Shown: piece by piece, positions 20,399-30,197 of the stretch
Numbering within the stretch: the first letter of the stretch is position 1
How the letters are laid out: each line of letters starts with the position of its first letter
Source of the DNA: Artemisia argyi
Taxonomy: Eukaryota; Streptophyta; Magnoliopsida; Asterales; Asteraceae
Reading direction: 5' to 3'
NCBI GenBank assembly: GCA_030686995.1
Contig: CM060693.1
Span: 117,030,728-117,094,727, forward strand
Length of the DNA stretch: 64,000 bases
Position numbers and translations under genes: made by a program
The notes under the pieces: model-generated
Told to the model about the DNA's origin: nothing
The model's database searches: none
What the model saw: only the letters and a program-made list of their open reading frames with translations

Positions 20399-20487
20399 GG
20401 CCACATGTACGAGGATAAAGATATCAATTGGTTTCTTGTTGTCGCCGACAGAAGAGGACAAGGAGGAGCAGGTGTCGGTTTTATAAT

Positions 20488-20512
20488 AGGCAAACCCTTC
20501 GGGGTTTTGCCT
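20488..20512 (+). other. TTCG-loop hairpin in transcribed part of LTR D
   Basis: AGGCAAACCC, loop TTCG, then GGGTTTTGCCT, with one bulged T. It lies about 90 bases after the TATA box, so near the start of the RNA. UUCG loops are known to be very stable. Confidence 0.55.
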
Positions 20513-21528
20513 CGGTATTCAACTAGCGGATCAGGAGGATTTATTTGGCACGATTTGTAACTTATCTCGATACTCAATATTTATTTCAGTTTCATAATTA
20601 ATCACTATCATTTTGATTCTGCTTGTTTATCGTTGTCTTGTTTCATTTTGAGTTATATTTAATTGTTTCTGGCTTATAATTAATTAATTTCTCTAGTCAA
20701 TTAATTAATTAATTATATTGGATGATTTATTATTTGGTTTTTATTCTTTAAATTACGCTTTCAATTATTGCTATTAGTGTGTGAATGCTTAGTCCATTCT
20801 TGAGACCTAGTTTCGGTAGTATTATATGCTTGTTTGTATCCATTACGCTAGCTTTAATTGAATTAAGACCTTAATTGAGTTAGTAGGCTAGAAGAATTGA
20901 CCATAGGACACTAGCCTGATGGATTACGAGGAAATAGGAGGGATGAAAACTAACCATACTTCCTTGCGTGAGAATTGACCATAGGACAACCTTACAAGAG
21001 GAGGTACTTAAGAAATTAGAGAGACCTAAGATTCTGAAAGGCCGGATCTCTACCGATTGTGATCTAGCGTGTAGTGGCACTTAATGACTCAACCAAAAAT
21101 CTAACCTCGGCTTACTAGCATGGGGTAGTGCATGTGGTTCCTGAGGCGATAGGAAGGGAAGATAGACTAGGATGACCTTACCCTACAATTCTTAGTGATA
21201 TATGTCCGCCCCACTTATAGTGATAGGAAGCTTAATATGAGAATTAAACAATTTCAATTATCATCGCAATTAGTTGTTTGCCTTAGAACCATCCCATTGA
21301 TCACGTAGAACAATTACTTAATTTCATTTATTTGATCATTTTATTAAAACTTTTAATCGTTTTAATTATAGCAACTAGAAATCAACCGTTCTTGGGACGA
21401 CCTCAGTTTTACGAGTTACTAATCTACACACGACCGGATACACTATCCGTTAGTGCATTAAGGTAGACCATAGGTAAACGACAATTTATAAATATTAAGA
21501 CCTGGTCAGAAATCCAGCATCAAGTTTT

Positions 21529-21545
21529 TGGCGCTGTTGTCGGGG
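21529..21545 (+). other. Primer-binding site of D
   Basis: TGGCGCTGTTGTCGGGG, six bases after the LTR. A slightly diverged form of the tRNA-Asp-type PBS. Confidence 0.65.
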
Positions 21546-22605
21546 AAAGGTCTTCGTGTTTTTGGTTGTTTGATTGAAATTCTATGTTTATTTTCCTTTG
21601 TCTTGACGTACTGCGTAATCTAGTAACAATGGTTACGCCATAACTTGATCTTATTATAAAAAAAATTTTGACCATTGATAGGACCTACGGTGTAACATGG
21701 TGATGGTTGTTACGACGTAACCTGTTCATAGGCCTAGTTACGGCGTAGTTAGTAATGGGACTACGCCGTAACCCTATATGAAATTTATTAAAATTGAATA
21801 TTGTATCTCGCTTGTTGCTCATGTTTATTATTTTTACACATTTAATGCACTAGGATGTGATAGTGTGCAGGATTGAGCCAGAAAGAACAAGTTGAGATGG
21901 AGGATAGCTAGCCGTGAAGTTGAAAGCAATGGACATGATAGGAGAGGTCCAATTGATGGCTGTTGATGATGAAGAATGAAGTCTAACTTAAAGACTCATG
22001 GAGATTAAAGAAAATTGCTCGTCATGAGACTACTTGTCTCTATCCTAGATTTAGTTTTTGATTTTGTTTTTAGACCTTTTGAACATTTTTTGTTAGATTT
22101 TAGGATTTGTGGGTTGGTTTGGATTGTTTGGCATAACATTTTGCAGGTACGCACAACAAAGGATGTCAAGTGAAGGTTCCTGTTGAGCATCGAAGGTGAA
22201 ACCAATCTAGGATTGATTAGTAGAAGTTGTCTACGGTGTAACCCAGTAATAGAAGTTAGCCGTAATTCCCCAGAATACAGAAGATGACTGGTTAACTCTT
22301 CTACGGCGTAACCCAGAGATAGAAGTTACGCCGTAACTTCCTCCTGTATGCAAAAATTGTTTTTCAAATCATTTCATTCTATAACCTTGTATTAGTTTTT
22401 AAATGAACTTTGTCGGTGTTTTCCCTGTAAACCCTCACGAGACTTCACTCGTCCACTCGGGACACCGACTGGATTAAAAGGCTTGTTGCATATGCTAAAT
22501 GAAATCGTGATTCCTACCAAAGTGAGTTAGGTTTTATTTTTTTTTGTACATTTCGTGCTATTTTTGCTTTTTTCCAGATTTATGCTTTGTTGTTATTAGT
22601 TTTCT
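21546..22605 (+). other. Leader of D, no gene seen
   Basis: There are no frames that look coding. It holds about ten further YTACGSCGTAR words, several decayed at CpG, and an inverted repeat GTCGGTGT...ACACCGAC around 22410-22464. Confidence 0.5.
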
Positions 22606-22997
22606 TGTTAGATCAATATACTCTGACCAAACTACTTTGTAGCTTGTAAGGTTTAACAATATTGAGTAAACTCAACACTATTAATATTGAAACACTGTTT
22701 TGACCTTGTAAAGTATGCGGAATCTACTAACACAAAGCTTAAGAAGAACTTTTATATTAAACCAAACTTGAACCTGCTTGATTACACAGATTCACTAACA
22801 ACCCTAACTTTACTAATATCAACTTCTCTGACTTGTATGTTTTTCACGTAAAACTCTATGAAACTCTTATGCGACTAATACCTCTTAAGGCTCCTTTTAT
22901 AGGCACAAGGATATCCTTAAGTCGGTTTACAATACTTGAACAACAAGTAATTATCCCTAACTAATTCTAGAATATTCATACAATATTACATATTAAT
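22606..22997 (-). repeat. LTR of copia-like element G, piece 1 (R/U5)
   Basis: In minus orientation it ends ...GATCTAACA at 22606. It carries TATAAAAG at 22894-22901 and is cut at 22997 by element H (TTAAT duplicated). The following pieces are 38653-38759 and 53896-54145. Together they make an LTR of about 750 bp with TGTT...AACA ends, as in Ty1/copia. Both ends are inferred from that pattern and from the coding context at 54860-56588, not from a second LTR copy. Confidence 0.5.
22894..22901 (-). promoter_or_regulatory. TATA box of LTR G
   Basis: TATAAAAG on the minus strand inside CCTATAAAAGGAG. It divides the rebuilt LTR into a U3 of about 450 bases and an R/U5 of about 290. Confidence 0.5.
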
Positions 22998-23203
22998 TGA
23001 TGAGGCGAAAAATGAACCACTTTTAGGGGGTCATTTAAGCCCGGAATTGAATTTATTTGATCAAATATTGCCCTAAATCGTTCCTTTTGTGATTTTAGGT
23101 ACTTTGGGAGTGAATTATGGAAAAGGAAGCAATTCGGACGTTTTTGGAGCATAAAAGTGAAGAAAACGGCAAAGACTTAATTTTCCATGCTGAGAACAGT
23201 ACC

Positions 23204-23420
23204 TGACGGCATCAAGAAGGAAATCATGACGGTCTCAAGATTAAAGTCCATGAAGACCCAGTGAAAACCTGAAGGCGTCACAACAAGGGCGTCAAGAGTT
23301 AATATGGTGACGGCCTGCATAAGGAGTATACATGACGGCATCAAACCCAGATCTAGGCAGTCCTAGAAACTATTTGGCGGCGAGATGACGGCGTCAGACA
23401 TTTGTTCTTGACGCCGTCAC
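23204..23420. repeat. TGACGSCGTCA palindrome array, 5' LTR of H
   Basis: About eight full or partial copies of TGACGGCGTCA or its complement lie just upstream of TATA. At least three copies are altered (GGCATCA twice, GGTCTCA) where the 3' LTR keeps GGCGTCA. Confidence 0.75.
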
Positions 23421-23430
23421 CTATCAAAAT

Positions 23431-23440
23431 CTATATATAG
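23431..23440 (+). promoter_or_regulatory. TATA box of H 5' LTR
   Basis: CTATATATAG, about 430 bases into the LTR, directly after the palindrome array. Confidence 0.55.
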
Positions 23441-24423
23441 TTTTCTATTTTTCATTCATTAGAGAGGGACTTGTGTAGAGAAAACTAGGACCGAACTTTG
23501 TAAACCCTAGGTCGTATTTTACAGTGTTTTTGAGGGTTTTCACCCCTTGAATCCTTTCATGTTCAATTAAGATAAGTCTTCTCTTAATTCATTCAATATG
23601 TCTATGTGTTGTTTGAATATATCTTATGCTTGTCTTGATTTCAGCATGCTAGGCTAGATCTATCTTGTGTTTGCTTAGATGTAATGAAACGTAGATGTTA
23701 ATTATATGTTGATTACTTGTTTATGGTTGTAATGGATGAATGATTTCAATGTTAGGCTCAAGAAAACTGGCAGATCTCCATTGTGTAACATGCTTGAACG
23801 TCTTAGGAAACATGAACCAATGTGTACTAGGTTTTATTAGTTGTATTTAATGCATGAGCAAATTCTAGTGATCCCATGTTAGGAGCTTCTTAGCCGGCTC
23901 GACATAGGAGTGAAGTAGGCGCTTATAGGATTGGGGAAGTAAGTACGCCACCCCATGAATGGTATTAAGGAACACAATCCGTCATCCACGCAACTATAAC
24001 AAGTAATTAACCTGTAAAAGATATCTAGGGAGTAGTGAAATCTAAGTAAACACAATTCTCCCACATATTGCTCACAACTCTAGTTTAATTTAGTTTTATT
24101 TTCATTTTAGTATTTTATTTTGATTGCATCTTTAGTATTGGGTTAGTTGACTAGCAACTAATTCCGCCAAACTCCTTCAAACCCGAGATTTTTACTTGCT
24201 TTCATAAAAATATAAAAATACAAAAAGAATCATCCCTCATCTCTAGACCTAGTCTTTAGGTTTTCTAATCCTAGCGACACTATTCCTAGCTGAACGATCA
24301 ATCCTCCGGTACTTGTCACTATACTATACTACATCGATCAGGTACACTGCCTGGTGGGGGTTGTAAGCTTCTCGAGATCCCTCGAGAGGTAAAGCCTGGT
24401 GCAATCCCTACGCATCAAGTTTT

Positions 24424-24441
24424 TGGCGCCGCAGCCCGGGG
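24424..24441 (+). other. Primer-binding site of H
   Basis: TGGCGCCGCAGCCCGGGG, six bases after the LTR. Same as in C. Confidence 0.85.
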
Positions 24442-24588
24442 AATAGTTATTGTCTAGGTTATAATCTCTTTTTATTAGGTCTACTTGCTAGATTTCTTTC
24501 TAGTAAGATTTTATTTTTATTTTTTGGTTCTCTTTAGTCTATCTTATTTCTTTGTGTTTTTGTTTGTAACTCTTCGCCATCCGACATC

Positions 24589-25581
24589 ATGGACGATGGT
24601 AACATCTTTGAACCTGTCATCCCACCACAACAAAACCCACCACTAGATAACCAACCTCTTAGGCCCCGAACCTTAGGAGAGTATTCCCGACCTAGCCACC
24701 AAGGCTACCGAAACACCATTAAGCTCACCCAAGGAGCCAATGTGACCCCCTTGCGATCCGACACCATCCGGTTAGTGCAAAGCGGATGTGCATTCCATGG
24801 ACTTCGTTCCGAAGATCCAAACCAACATCTCAAGGACTTCCTTAAAATCATAGATTCTATAGACCTTGATGTTACAACTAGAGAGTCAACCCGATTACAC
24901 CTATTCCTATTCTCTCTACGCGATCAAGCTAGCCAATGGCTTGAGCGTTTACCCGCGGGATCCATCACCTCATGGGATGATTTCACCAATCGCTTCCTTA
25001 CCCAATTCTTCCCACCTGGGAAGACTGCGATACTTAGAAATGACATTTTGACGTTTGAACAACATCAGGGTGAAACTTTCTACGAAGCATGGGCTCGTTT
25101 TAAGGATCTCCTTCATAAAGTCCCTCATCACGGTATAAACCTTTGGTTATTTGTTCAAATTTTCTATGATCATGTTGACTATCATACTAAACGCACAATC
25201 GATAGGGCTGCGGGAGGTAGATTGCGTGATAAGGACGCCGAGGAGTCCTGGGCAATTATTGAAGAGCTTGCCGCCGATAATCAAGAGATATGGGAGTTTA
25301 ATCATACTATAAAAGCGGCCATCAACGCAATCTCGACACCTGGAGGGACTAACCAAATCTCCGACGAACTCCTATGCAAACTTGAGGCAAAAGTTGACTA
25401 TTTTGAGGAAAGGCAAAAGAGACCCTTAAGTCCTAAATGGGCTACTGTCAATTCTGTCTTGAAAAAGACTTCAATGCCGTTATCTGAGTCACCCTCTAGA
25501 GAGAATGTTGAGACTTTTCAAAACAATGCCCACCTTATTCCCCTCCCAAGAAACTTAGCCTGTAATTTGAAGCCAGAATGA
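24589..25581 (+). CDS. gag: Gag capsid protein of H, no zinc knuckle
   Basis: An open frame of 330 codons follows a leader of about 150 bases. It has the plant gypsy gag core (Retrotrans_gag type): LFSLRDQASQWLERLP near residues 105-120, TSWDDFTNRFLTQFFPP near 128-144, then a stretch ending in AAGGRLRDKDAEESW near 205-220. This region builds the cytoplasmic particle. The usual CCHC nucleocapsid knuckle is not present before the stop or in the next ORF. The TGA stop overlaps the ATG of the protease ORF (ATGA at 25578-25581), which puts the next frame at -1. The frame is free of internal stops. The ATG follows CATC and is the first in the frame. Confidence 0.88.
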   Translation: MDDGNIFEPVIPPQQNPPLDNQPLRPRTLGEYSRPSHQGYRNTIKLTQGANVTPLRSDTIRLVQSGCAFHGLRSEDPNQHLKDFLKIIDSIDLDVTTRESTRLHLFLFSLRDQASQWLERLPAGSITSWDDFTNRFLTQFFPPGKTAILRNDILTFEQHQGETFYEAWARFKDLLHKVPHHGINLWLFVQIFYDHVDYHTKRTIDRAAGGRLRDKDAEESWAIIEELAADNQEIWEFNHTIKAAINAISTPGGTNQISDELLCKLEAKVDYFEERQKRPLSPKWATVNSVLKKTSMPLSESPSRENVETFQNNAHLIPLPRNLACNLKPE

Positions 25582-26588
25582 GGGAATACATGGCAACTCA
25601 TTCAGATCGGCTTGCTAGATTCGAGGAAACAATTTATAAACAAAAAGAGGAGATTCAAGAGAAAATGAATGAGATGATGAGCCTGATGAAAGAGTATGCC
25701 AACCAGAGAACCCCCGAAAGGATGTTACTAAGGAAAGAAAGCGTCATCCCCACTACCCGATTTGTTAATTCCATCACAATTGTCCCCACGGATAATGAGA
25801 AGGTAGAAACCCCTACTGAACAAACCGTAGAAGAGCCACCAAAATCCCAATCCTTAAGTTACTACCTGAAACATGATATAAACGAAAACAGTATAACAAA
25901 TTGGATAAAGGGTGACGGGCGCAACCAATCTTCCAAACAGGGTTCTGAGGAGAAGGAAGAGGGAAAAGATGAGTATGATACATTACCTGGAGGATCGGTA
26001 TTCGAGAAACTGTTGGTACAAAAAGTGGCTACTAAACAGATGGCGTGTGGGAACTTTGAGATACCGACTAGCATCGGGAATTTGAAATATCTAAGTTCTT
26101 TCGCCGACCAAGGATCGGAAGTAAATCTTATGCCCTTAACTATCTACACCCAATTAACGTCAAAAATGCCAGCACCCACTCGTGTTAGGCTGTCCTTCGC
26201 TGAACACTCTTACGTATACCCCCTAGGAATTGCAGAAGATGTGTTGGTCAACGTCGCAGGATTCATGTATCCCATTGATTTTATGATCATTGATGATAAG
26301 GGAGATGGATGCATGCCAATAATCCTTGGGGCACCATTCCTTACCACCGCAAGAGCTGTCATCAAGTATGAAAGTAGGAAGATTGAGCTTAAATCAAGAA
26401 AAAGAAAGATCAGCTTCCCAATGACCCCACAATATGGGCAAGAGAGTTTGAGGGGGAGAAAGCTCAAAAACAACATCGACTCGTCACCTATTCATGTTCA
26501 GGAGAAAATACTTACATGGGAAGCAAGGATCAAAAGCTACAAGGAGGCTAAACATGAAAGAAGCGAAAACAATGAAGTTCATGTCTAG
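25578..26588 (+). CDS. Protease ORF of H with N-terminal coiled coil
   Basis: This 336-codon frame starts in the gag stop (ATGA). The first 45 residues are a probable coiled coil (EETIYKQKEEIQEKMNEMM). The middle is Ser/Glu-rich. The aspartic protease fold follows: active-site loop SSFADQGSEVNLMPL near residues 175-190, where related elements have DLGAS, and the flap-side ILGAPFLTTARA near 248-260. The D and the following G are kept, with Q between them. Related proteases mature Gag and Pol. It ends at TAG 26586-26588. The same frame then stays open for another 92 codons and contains the integrase tail. RT, RNase H and the integrase core should lie between and are missing. Confidence 0.82.
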   Translation: MREYMATHSDRLARFEETIYKQKEEIQEKMNEMMSLMKEYANQRTPERMLLRKESVIPTTRFVNSITIVPTDNEKVETPTEQTVEEPPKSQSLSYYLKHDINENSITNWIKGDGRNQSSKQGSEEKEEGKDEYDTLPGGSVFEKLLVQKVATKQMACGNFEIPTSIGNLKYLSSFADQGSEVNLMPLTIYTQLTSKMPAPTRVRLSFAEHSYVYPLGIAEDVLVNVAGFMYPIDFMIIDDKGDGCMPIILGAPFLTTARAVIKYESRKIELKSRKRKISFPMTPQYGQESLRGRKLKNNIDSSPIHVQEKILTWEARIKSYKEAKHERSENNEVHV

Positions 26589-26867
26589 TTCAAACACAGT
26601 CAACCAACAAGGAGCCATGTACCATTCGAGGAAGGGAACTCAGTACTCTTAAGACACTTGGAGATGACGATACCTCCCGATAAACCGAGTCCTTGGTGGT
26701 ATGGTCCTTTCACAATTGAAAGCATAAGCCAAGATGGGATGGCTAACTTGAGAAGTAAAGTAGGAAGGAAGGTGATTGCAAGTATCGACAGGTTGAGACA
26801 CCACCACCATGATAATAATGACCGCAACTACATGGGGTACATCATCTCAAGGGATGAGGTCACGTAG
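26589..26867 (+). pseudogene. Integrase tail fused in frame after the protease amber stop
   Basis: After TAG 26586-26588 the same frame stays open to TAG 26865-26867. It reads HVPFEEGNSVLL, then WYGPFTIESISQDG, then IDRLRHHHHDNN, clearly the GPF-type end of a gypsy integrase. So the deletion that removed RT to integrase kept the frame, and a single stop now separates protease from tail. Whether that stop is read through or simply ends ORF2 cannot be told from one copy. It is followed by the hairpin at 26882-26900 and by the AAGCGCTT block seen after the A integrase. Confidence 0.65.
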
Positions 26868-27312
26868 TAACCCATGACCTTGAGTCTAGCTACAAGACTC
26901 GTAAATTAAGAAAAGCGCTTCTCGGGAGGCAACCCATGTTTTGTGTGATTTTTATTTTGTTTGTTTGTAATTTTCTTCCGTATGCATGCTTTATTTTTAT
27001 TGTTGGTAGATCATGTTTCAAAACTAAAATAGTGAAAATACTTTATTTTGTTGTTTAGCTTAGTCTTAACTTCATCCAAAGGTATTTTTGCAAAAGATAA
27101 GTGTAAGGGGAAACCCCAAATATGTTTTTTTTAAGAAACAAAACCGATCATGATTCTCCACAATATTAAGTGAACATGTATATTCGTATTTGTTAGAGTC
27201 AAATACTTGTATCTAGTCATAATGATGTTTTGCAGGATTTTACAGGAAGTAGGACGAAGTTTTTCCAGAAATTTTCCGGAAACTTAACATAAGAATTTCT
27301 GCAGGTCACTTC

Positions 27313-27346
27313 TGACGGCGTCAGGAATTAATTCCTGACGGCGTCA
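27313..27346. repeat. Compound palindrome: two TGACGGCGTCA around GGAATT-AATTCC
   Basis: TGACGGCGTCA at 27313-27323 and again at 27336-27346 are joined by GGAATTAATTCC. The whole 34 bases are self-complementary except at the two central G positions of the 11-mers. Confidence 0.85.
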
Positions 27347-27717
27347 CGTCTAAAAATATGGAAATTTTACCAGTTTTGTTTTTCTAACGGAGTCTTAAAA
27401 GTTTTTGTTGAATTATCAGTTTTATAATCTCCAGGAAATCTGCAAACATCATTCCACAAGCATTATATCTCATTTTGTTTTCTAGGATTTATTAGCATAT
27501 GTAGATTGCCGCTTTTATGCGAGGTTGCCTTGTCTGTTTTCTCAGGTTTTACAGGTTATGTATGACAAGAAGATGATTATTATTCTGGAAGGGAAGCTTT
27601 GATTGTTCATTTTCTTGGAGGAAGATCTAACCTAGCCACCTTATTATCCATACCGAGCGAATCAGGGGAGTATTTGATTTCATTTGTTTTACTTATTTCA
27701 CTTTTACATTCTTTACT

Positions 27718-27739
27718 TGAACATTGGGGACAATGTTCA
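27718..27739 (+). other. Hairpin with purine run, H 3' region
   Basis: TGAACATTG-GGGA-CAATGTTCA, a perfect 9-bp stem. The purine run AAGGGGAGGG follows. It is the H version of the GAATATTG hairpin of N1, K and E and could precede an internal plus-strand primer. Confidence 0.65.
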
Positions 27740-28867
27740 TCCTAAGTGTAAGGGGAGGGTAAAATGATGATACCTTACAGATACACTTTCGCTTGACTTT
27801 GTTTGTTTGATGGTAGGTGTGTAATAAAACTAAGAGAAATACTTGTTAGTGCAATTTTAGCGCCAAATTTAAATTTTTTTACAACATTTAGGAGTGAAAC
27901 TTTAGCCATAGCAAGCGTCTCATGGATAGGAGATTGTATGACTAGCACAAAACTGTAGTATTCAGAAAAATTTTCCACCCAAATATGTGAGGTTCACCTT
28001 TAGATTTGATAGGAAAAGCATTTACTATTAGTGCTTATGAGTGTACCGGTAGCATTTAGATTCTAGAACTTGCGTTAGTGATGCATCCCGAGACCGCTAG
28101 TGAGACTACATTCGTGTGGTAGGATTTACTACATGATAAGAGGCATTAGGATCACCCTTGTATTAAACCCGTATCAAAATTACTTAACCATTTAAGTCAT
28201 ATTACTTGGCTAGTTAAGTCAACTAATTTTTCCCACACCTTAGTGTTGTACTTATTTTTAGTACACGAAACCCCTAGTACACCCCGCCGAGCCTATCTTT
28301 TCGTTTCTAACTTTAAGCATCTTACTTAAAAGGAAGAATTTGTTACACCCAACTTAAATGTACACCCAAATCGCCTTAGCCTTCCGTGTATGCACTCATT
28401 TTTAGTGCAGTATTGTTATGTGTTAAACCCTAAGTTAATTATGTTGGCATGAATATTACGATATTTAATCTAAACATTCTCTTCATGTTTTGATGATGAC
28501 AAAGATGTAAGTTACAACATATAACGTAAAGTGCTTAAGTTACTTGTGATCACAATTCATCTTTGCATTCTTACGTCAACAAGCCTCGATATCTCAACGT
28601 CTCGAGTTTGCCTCAACAATCACTTAAAGTATGGATAAACAAGTGTTTAATACATCTCATGATCAAAGGGGTATTTAATTAACTAATACAAAGTTTATTT
28701 AATTATATAAACATATTATATATTTTTGAAAAACACTTTTGGTAATAAAGAAAAATGTTTTAATCATACTAAATATATGATTTCAAACTTTTAACCAAAA
28801 TTAGTTAGTTTTTCACTAAATAAACTTTCCCCACTAAAAGACAGAAAAACTGGCCGTTTCAGTAGGG

Positions 28868-28893
28868 CGGCCCCCTTAATTTTAAGGGGGCCG
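28868..28893. repeat. GC-rich foldback in U3 of J
   Basis: Arms CGGCCCCCTTAA and TTAAGGGGGCCG with a TT centre, 60 bases before TATA. A second partial arm TTAAGGGGACCGGCC follows. It is repeated at 34997-35022 in the 3' LTR. Confidence 0.85.
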
Positions 28894-28952
28894 GCACACA
28901 ATTAAGGGGACCGGCCACGCTCCCTTGTCAGATTTGGTCAGAAATTTTTCCC

Positions 28953-28960
28953 TATAAATA
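28953..28960 (+). promoter_or_regulatory. TATA box of J 5' LTR
   Basis: TATAAATA, about 510 bases into the LTR. It is repeated at 35082-35089 in the 3' LTR. Confidence 0.55.
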
Positions 28961-29309
28961 CCACCTCAAACCTGGAATTTTTCTCACCTTTTACACAAAA
29001 ATTTTCAGATCCAATTCTCTCTAAACATCCTTCTAAAACCCTTTGATCATAAGATTATTAATCTTTGTTTCAAGTGATCCAATCTATCATCACTCAAAGT
29101 GCAAGAGAAGAATCCTCCCTATCATAAAGCCAAAGATGTACTAGGATCTAGTTAGTGCTTATGTGAAGTTGTGACTTATGTATATGTAATAAGTAGATCA
29201 AGATGATCTTACTTAGTAGTGATTTAATGATTGAGTAAGAAGTAGTGGGGGGAAGTAGTAGTGTGGAGAAAACATGTAGTTGTGAAGATGTAGGTGTGTG
29301 AGTAAGTAG

Positions 29310-29490
29310 TGGAGTTTAGAAGAAGTTGTAAAGTCGTGAAGACGTGAAGAAGTTGTGAAGCCGTGAAGAAGTTTAGAAGAAGTTGTGATGAAGTTGTGAA
29401 GTCGTGAAGACGTGAAGAAGTTGTGAAGCCGTGAAGATGTTTAGAAGAAGTTGTGATAAAGTCGTGAAGTCGTGAAGTTGTGTAGTGATC
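29310..29490. repeat. GTGAAG-based minisatellite in LTR J
   Basis: Imperfect tandem units are built from GTGAAGAAGTTGTGAAG, GTCGTGAAGACGTGAAG and TTTAGAAGAAGTTGTGAT. The higher-order period is about 75 bases. The matching region of the 3' LTR is 35440-35640 and has different unit content. Confidence 0.7.
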
Positions 29491-30184
29491 GAAGTTGTGT
29501 TGTGAGATTGGTTCTAGCTACTATTATAACTCGACATTTAGCTTAGTGTCGTTAAATGGTGTAAGCAAAAGTTGTGTACGATTTTCTCCGCCAAAAGGGA
29601 GCTTGTTGAGTAGTGAAGAAAACTCTAGAGTAGGTGACTCGGGGAGTGGAGTAGGAACAAGGAAGGTGTCCTTGTAGCCGAACCACTATAAATCATCGTG
29701 TTCGGTTTGCATTTCCTTTCTCTTATCTCATATCATTTGTTCTTGCATTTATCGCTTTACTTATATGCTTGCCTACATGTCTTAGTTGTTGCTTATATAG
29801 TTGTGATGATTGATTGTGTTGAACATAGTAGTTAATATTGTGATTGTGTGTGTAATTGCATGATATGGTCAAATAGATTATTATTCACACTTCTCATATT
29901 AAGTTTAACTTAATAGATAATTTGATACAAAAAGTTTTAAGATTTTAAAAGGAAAACGTATTCATATAAAGATCGACCAAAGCTCCATTCATCAAACTAA
30001 GTTTTTCAAAAAGCTTACATATATAATTGATCATATTGATTATATGTTGTTTTCATACTAAACTTTAATTAAAGTTTTCCAAACAAACAATTAAATAAAT
30101 TTGAATCAACATTTTGAAACAAAGTTTTTTATAAAATGAAAAAGAAGGGAAAACTATTCAACCCCCCTTCTAGTTTTCCACAAT

Positions 30185-30197
30185 TGGTACCAGAGCC
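30185..30197 (+). other. Primer-binding site of J
   Basis: TGGTACCAGAGCC starts two bases after the LTR. One mismatch from the usual tRNA-iMet complement TGGTATCAGAGCC. Confidence 0.8.

Larger units (their letters stand above)
19559..21522 (+). repeat. 5' LTR of D
   Basis: The right end is fixed by GCATCA plus the PBS. The left end is uncertain by tens of bases. U3 holds the palindrome array and a few GGGACTA-type units (20160-20340). TATA is at 20390. The transcribed part has a UUCG-type hairpin at 20488 and a repeated GAATTGACCATAGGACA (near 20893 and 20971). Confidence 0.6.
19559..22605 (+). mobile_element. Element D: 5' LTR and leader of a gypsy element, truncated
   Basis: An LTR of roughly 1.96 kb ending GCATCA at 21522 is followed by PBS TGGCGCTGTTGTCGGGG at 21529. 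About 1.06 kb of non-coding DNA follows, up to the G LTR. CpG palindromes of the form YTACGSCGTAR run through LTR and leader. The left end (TG at 19559) is a guess. No gag, pol or 3' LTR was seen; the remainder was probably displaced by G and later insertions. Confidence 0.65.
22998..24417 (+). repeat. 5' LTR of H
   Basis: TGATGAGGCG...GCATCA. U3 contains the TGACGSCGTCA array at 23204-23420, with several copies decayed. TATA is at 23431. U5 ends six bases before the PBS. Confidence 0.93.
26868..28436 (+). other. 3' region of H before J, no gene seen
   Basis: It contains, in order: hairpin GAGTCT...AGACTC (26882-26900), block AAGCGCTTCTCGGGAGG (from 26913), the compound palindrome at 27313-27346, the hairpin at 27718-27739 and a purine run AAGTGTAAGGGGAGGG (27743-27758). 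TAAGTTAATTA then leads into J, whose duplication AATTA is 28437-28441. No frame looks coding. Confidence 0.6.
28442..30182 (+). repeat. 5' LTR of J
   Basis: TGTTGGCATG...TTCCACA. It has a GC-rich foldback at 28868-28893, TATA at 28953 and the GTGAAG minisatellite at about 29310-29490. Confidence 0.92.

Noticed and set aside
23879..24064. Minus-strand frame present in both LTRs of H
   Set aside because: It is duplicated only because the LTR is duplicated and runs antisense to the element.
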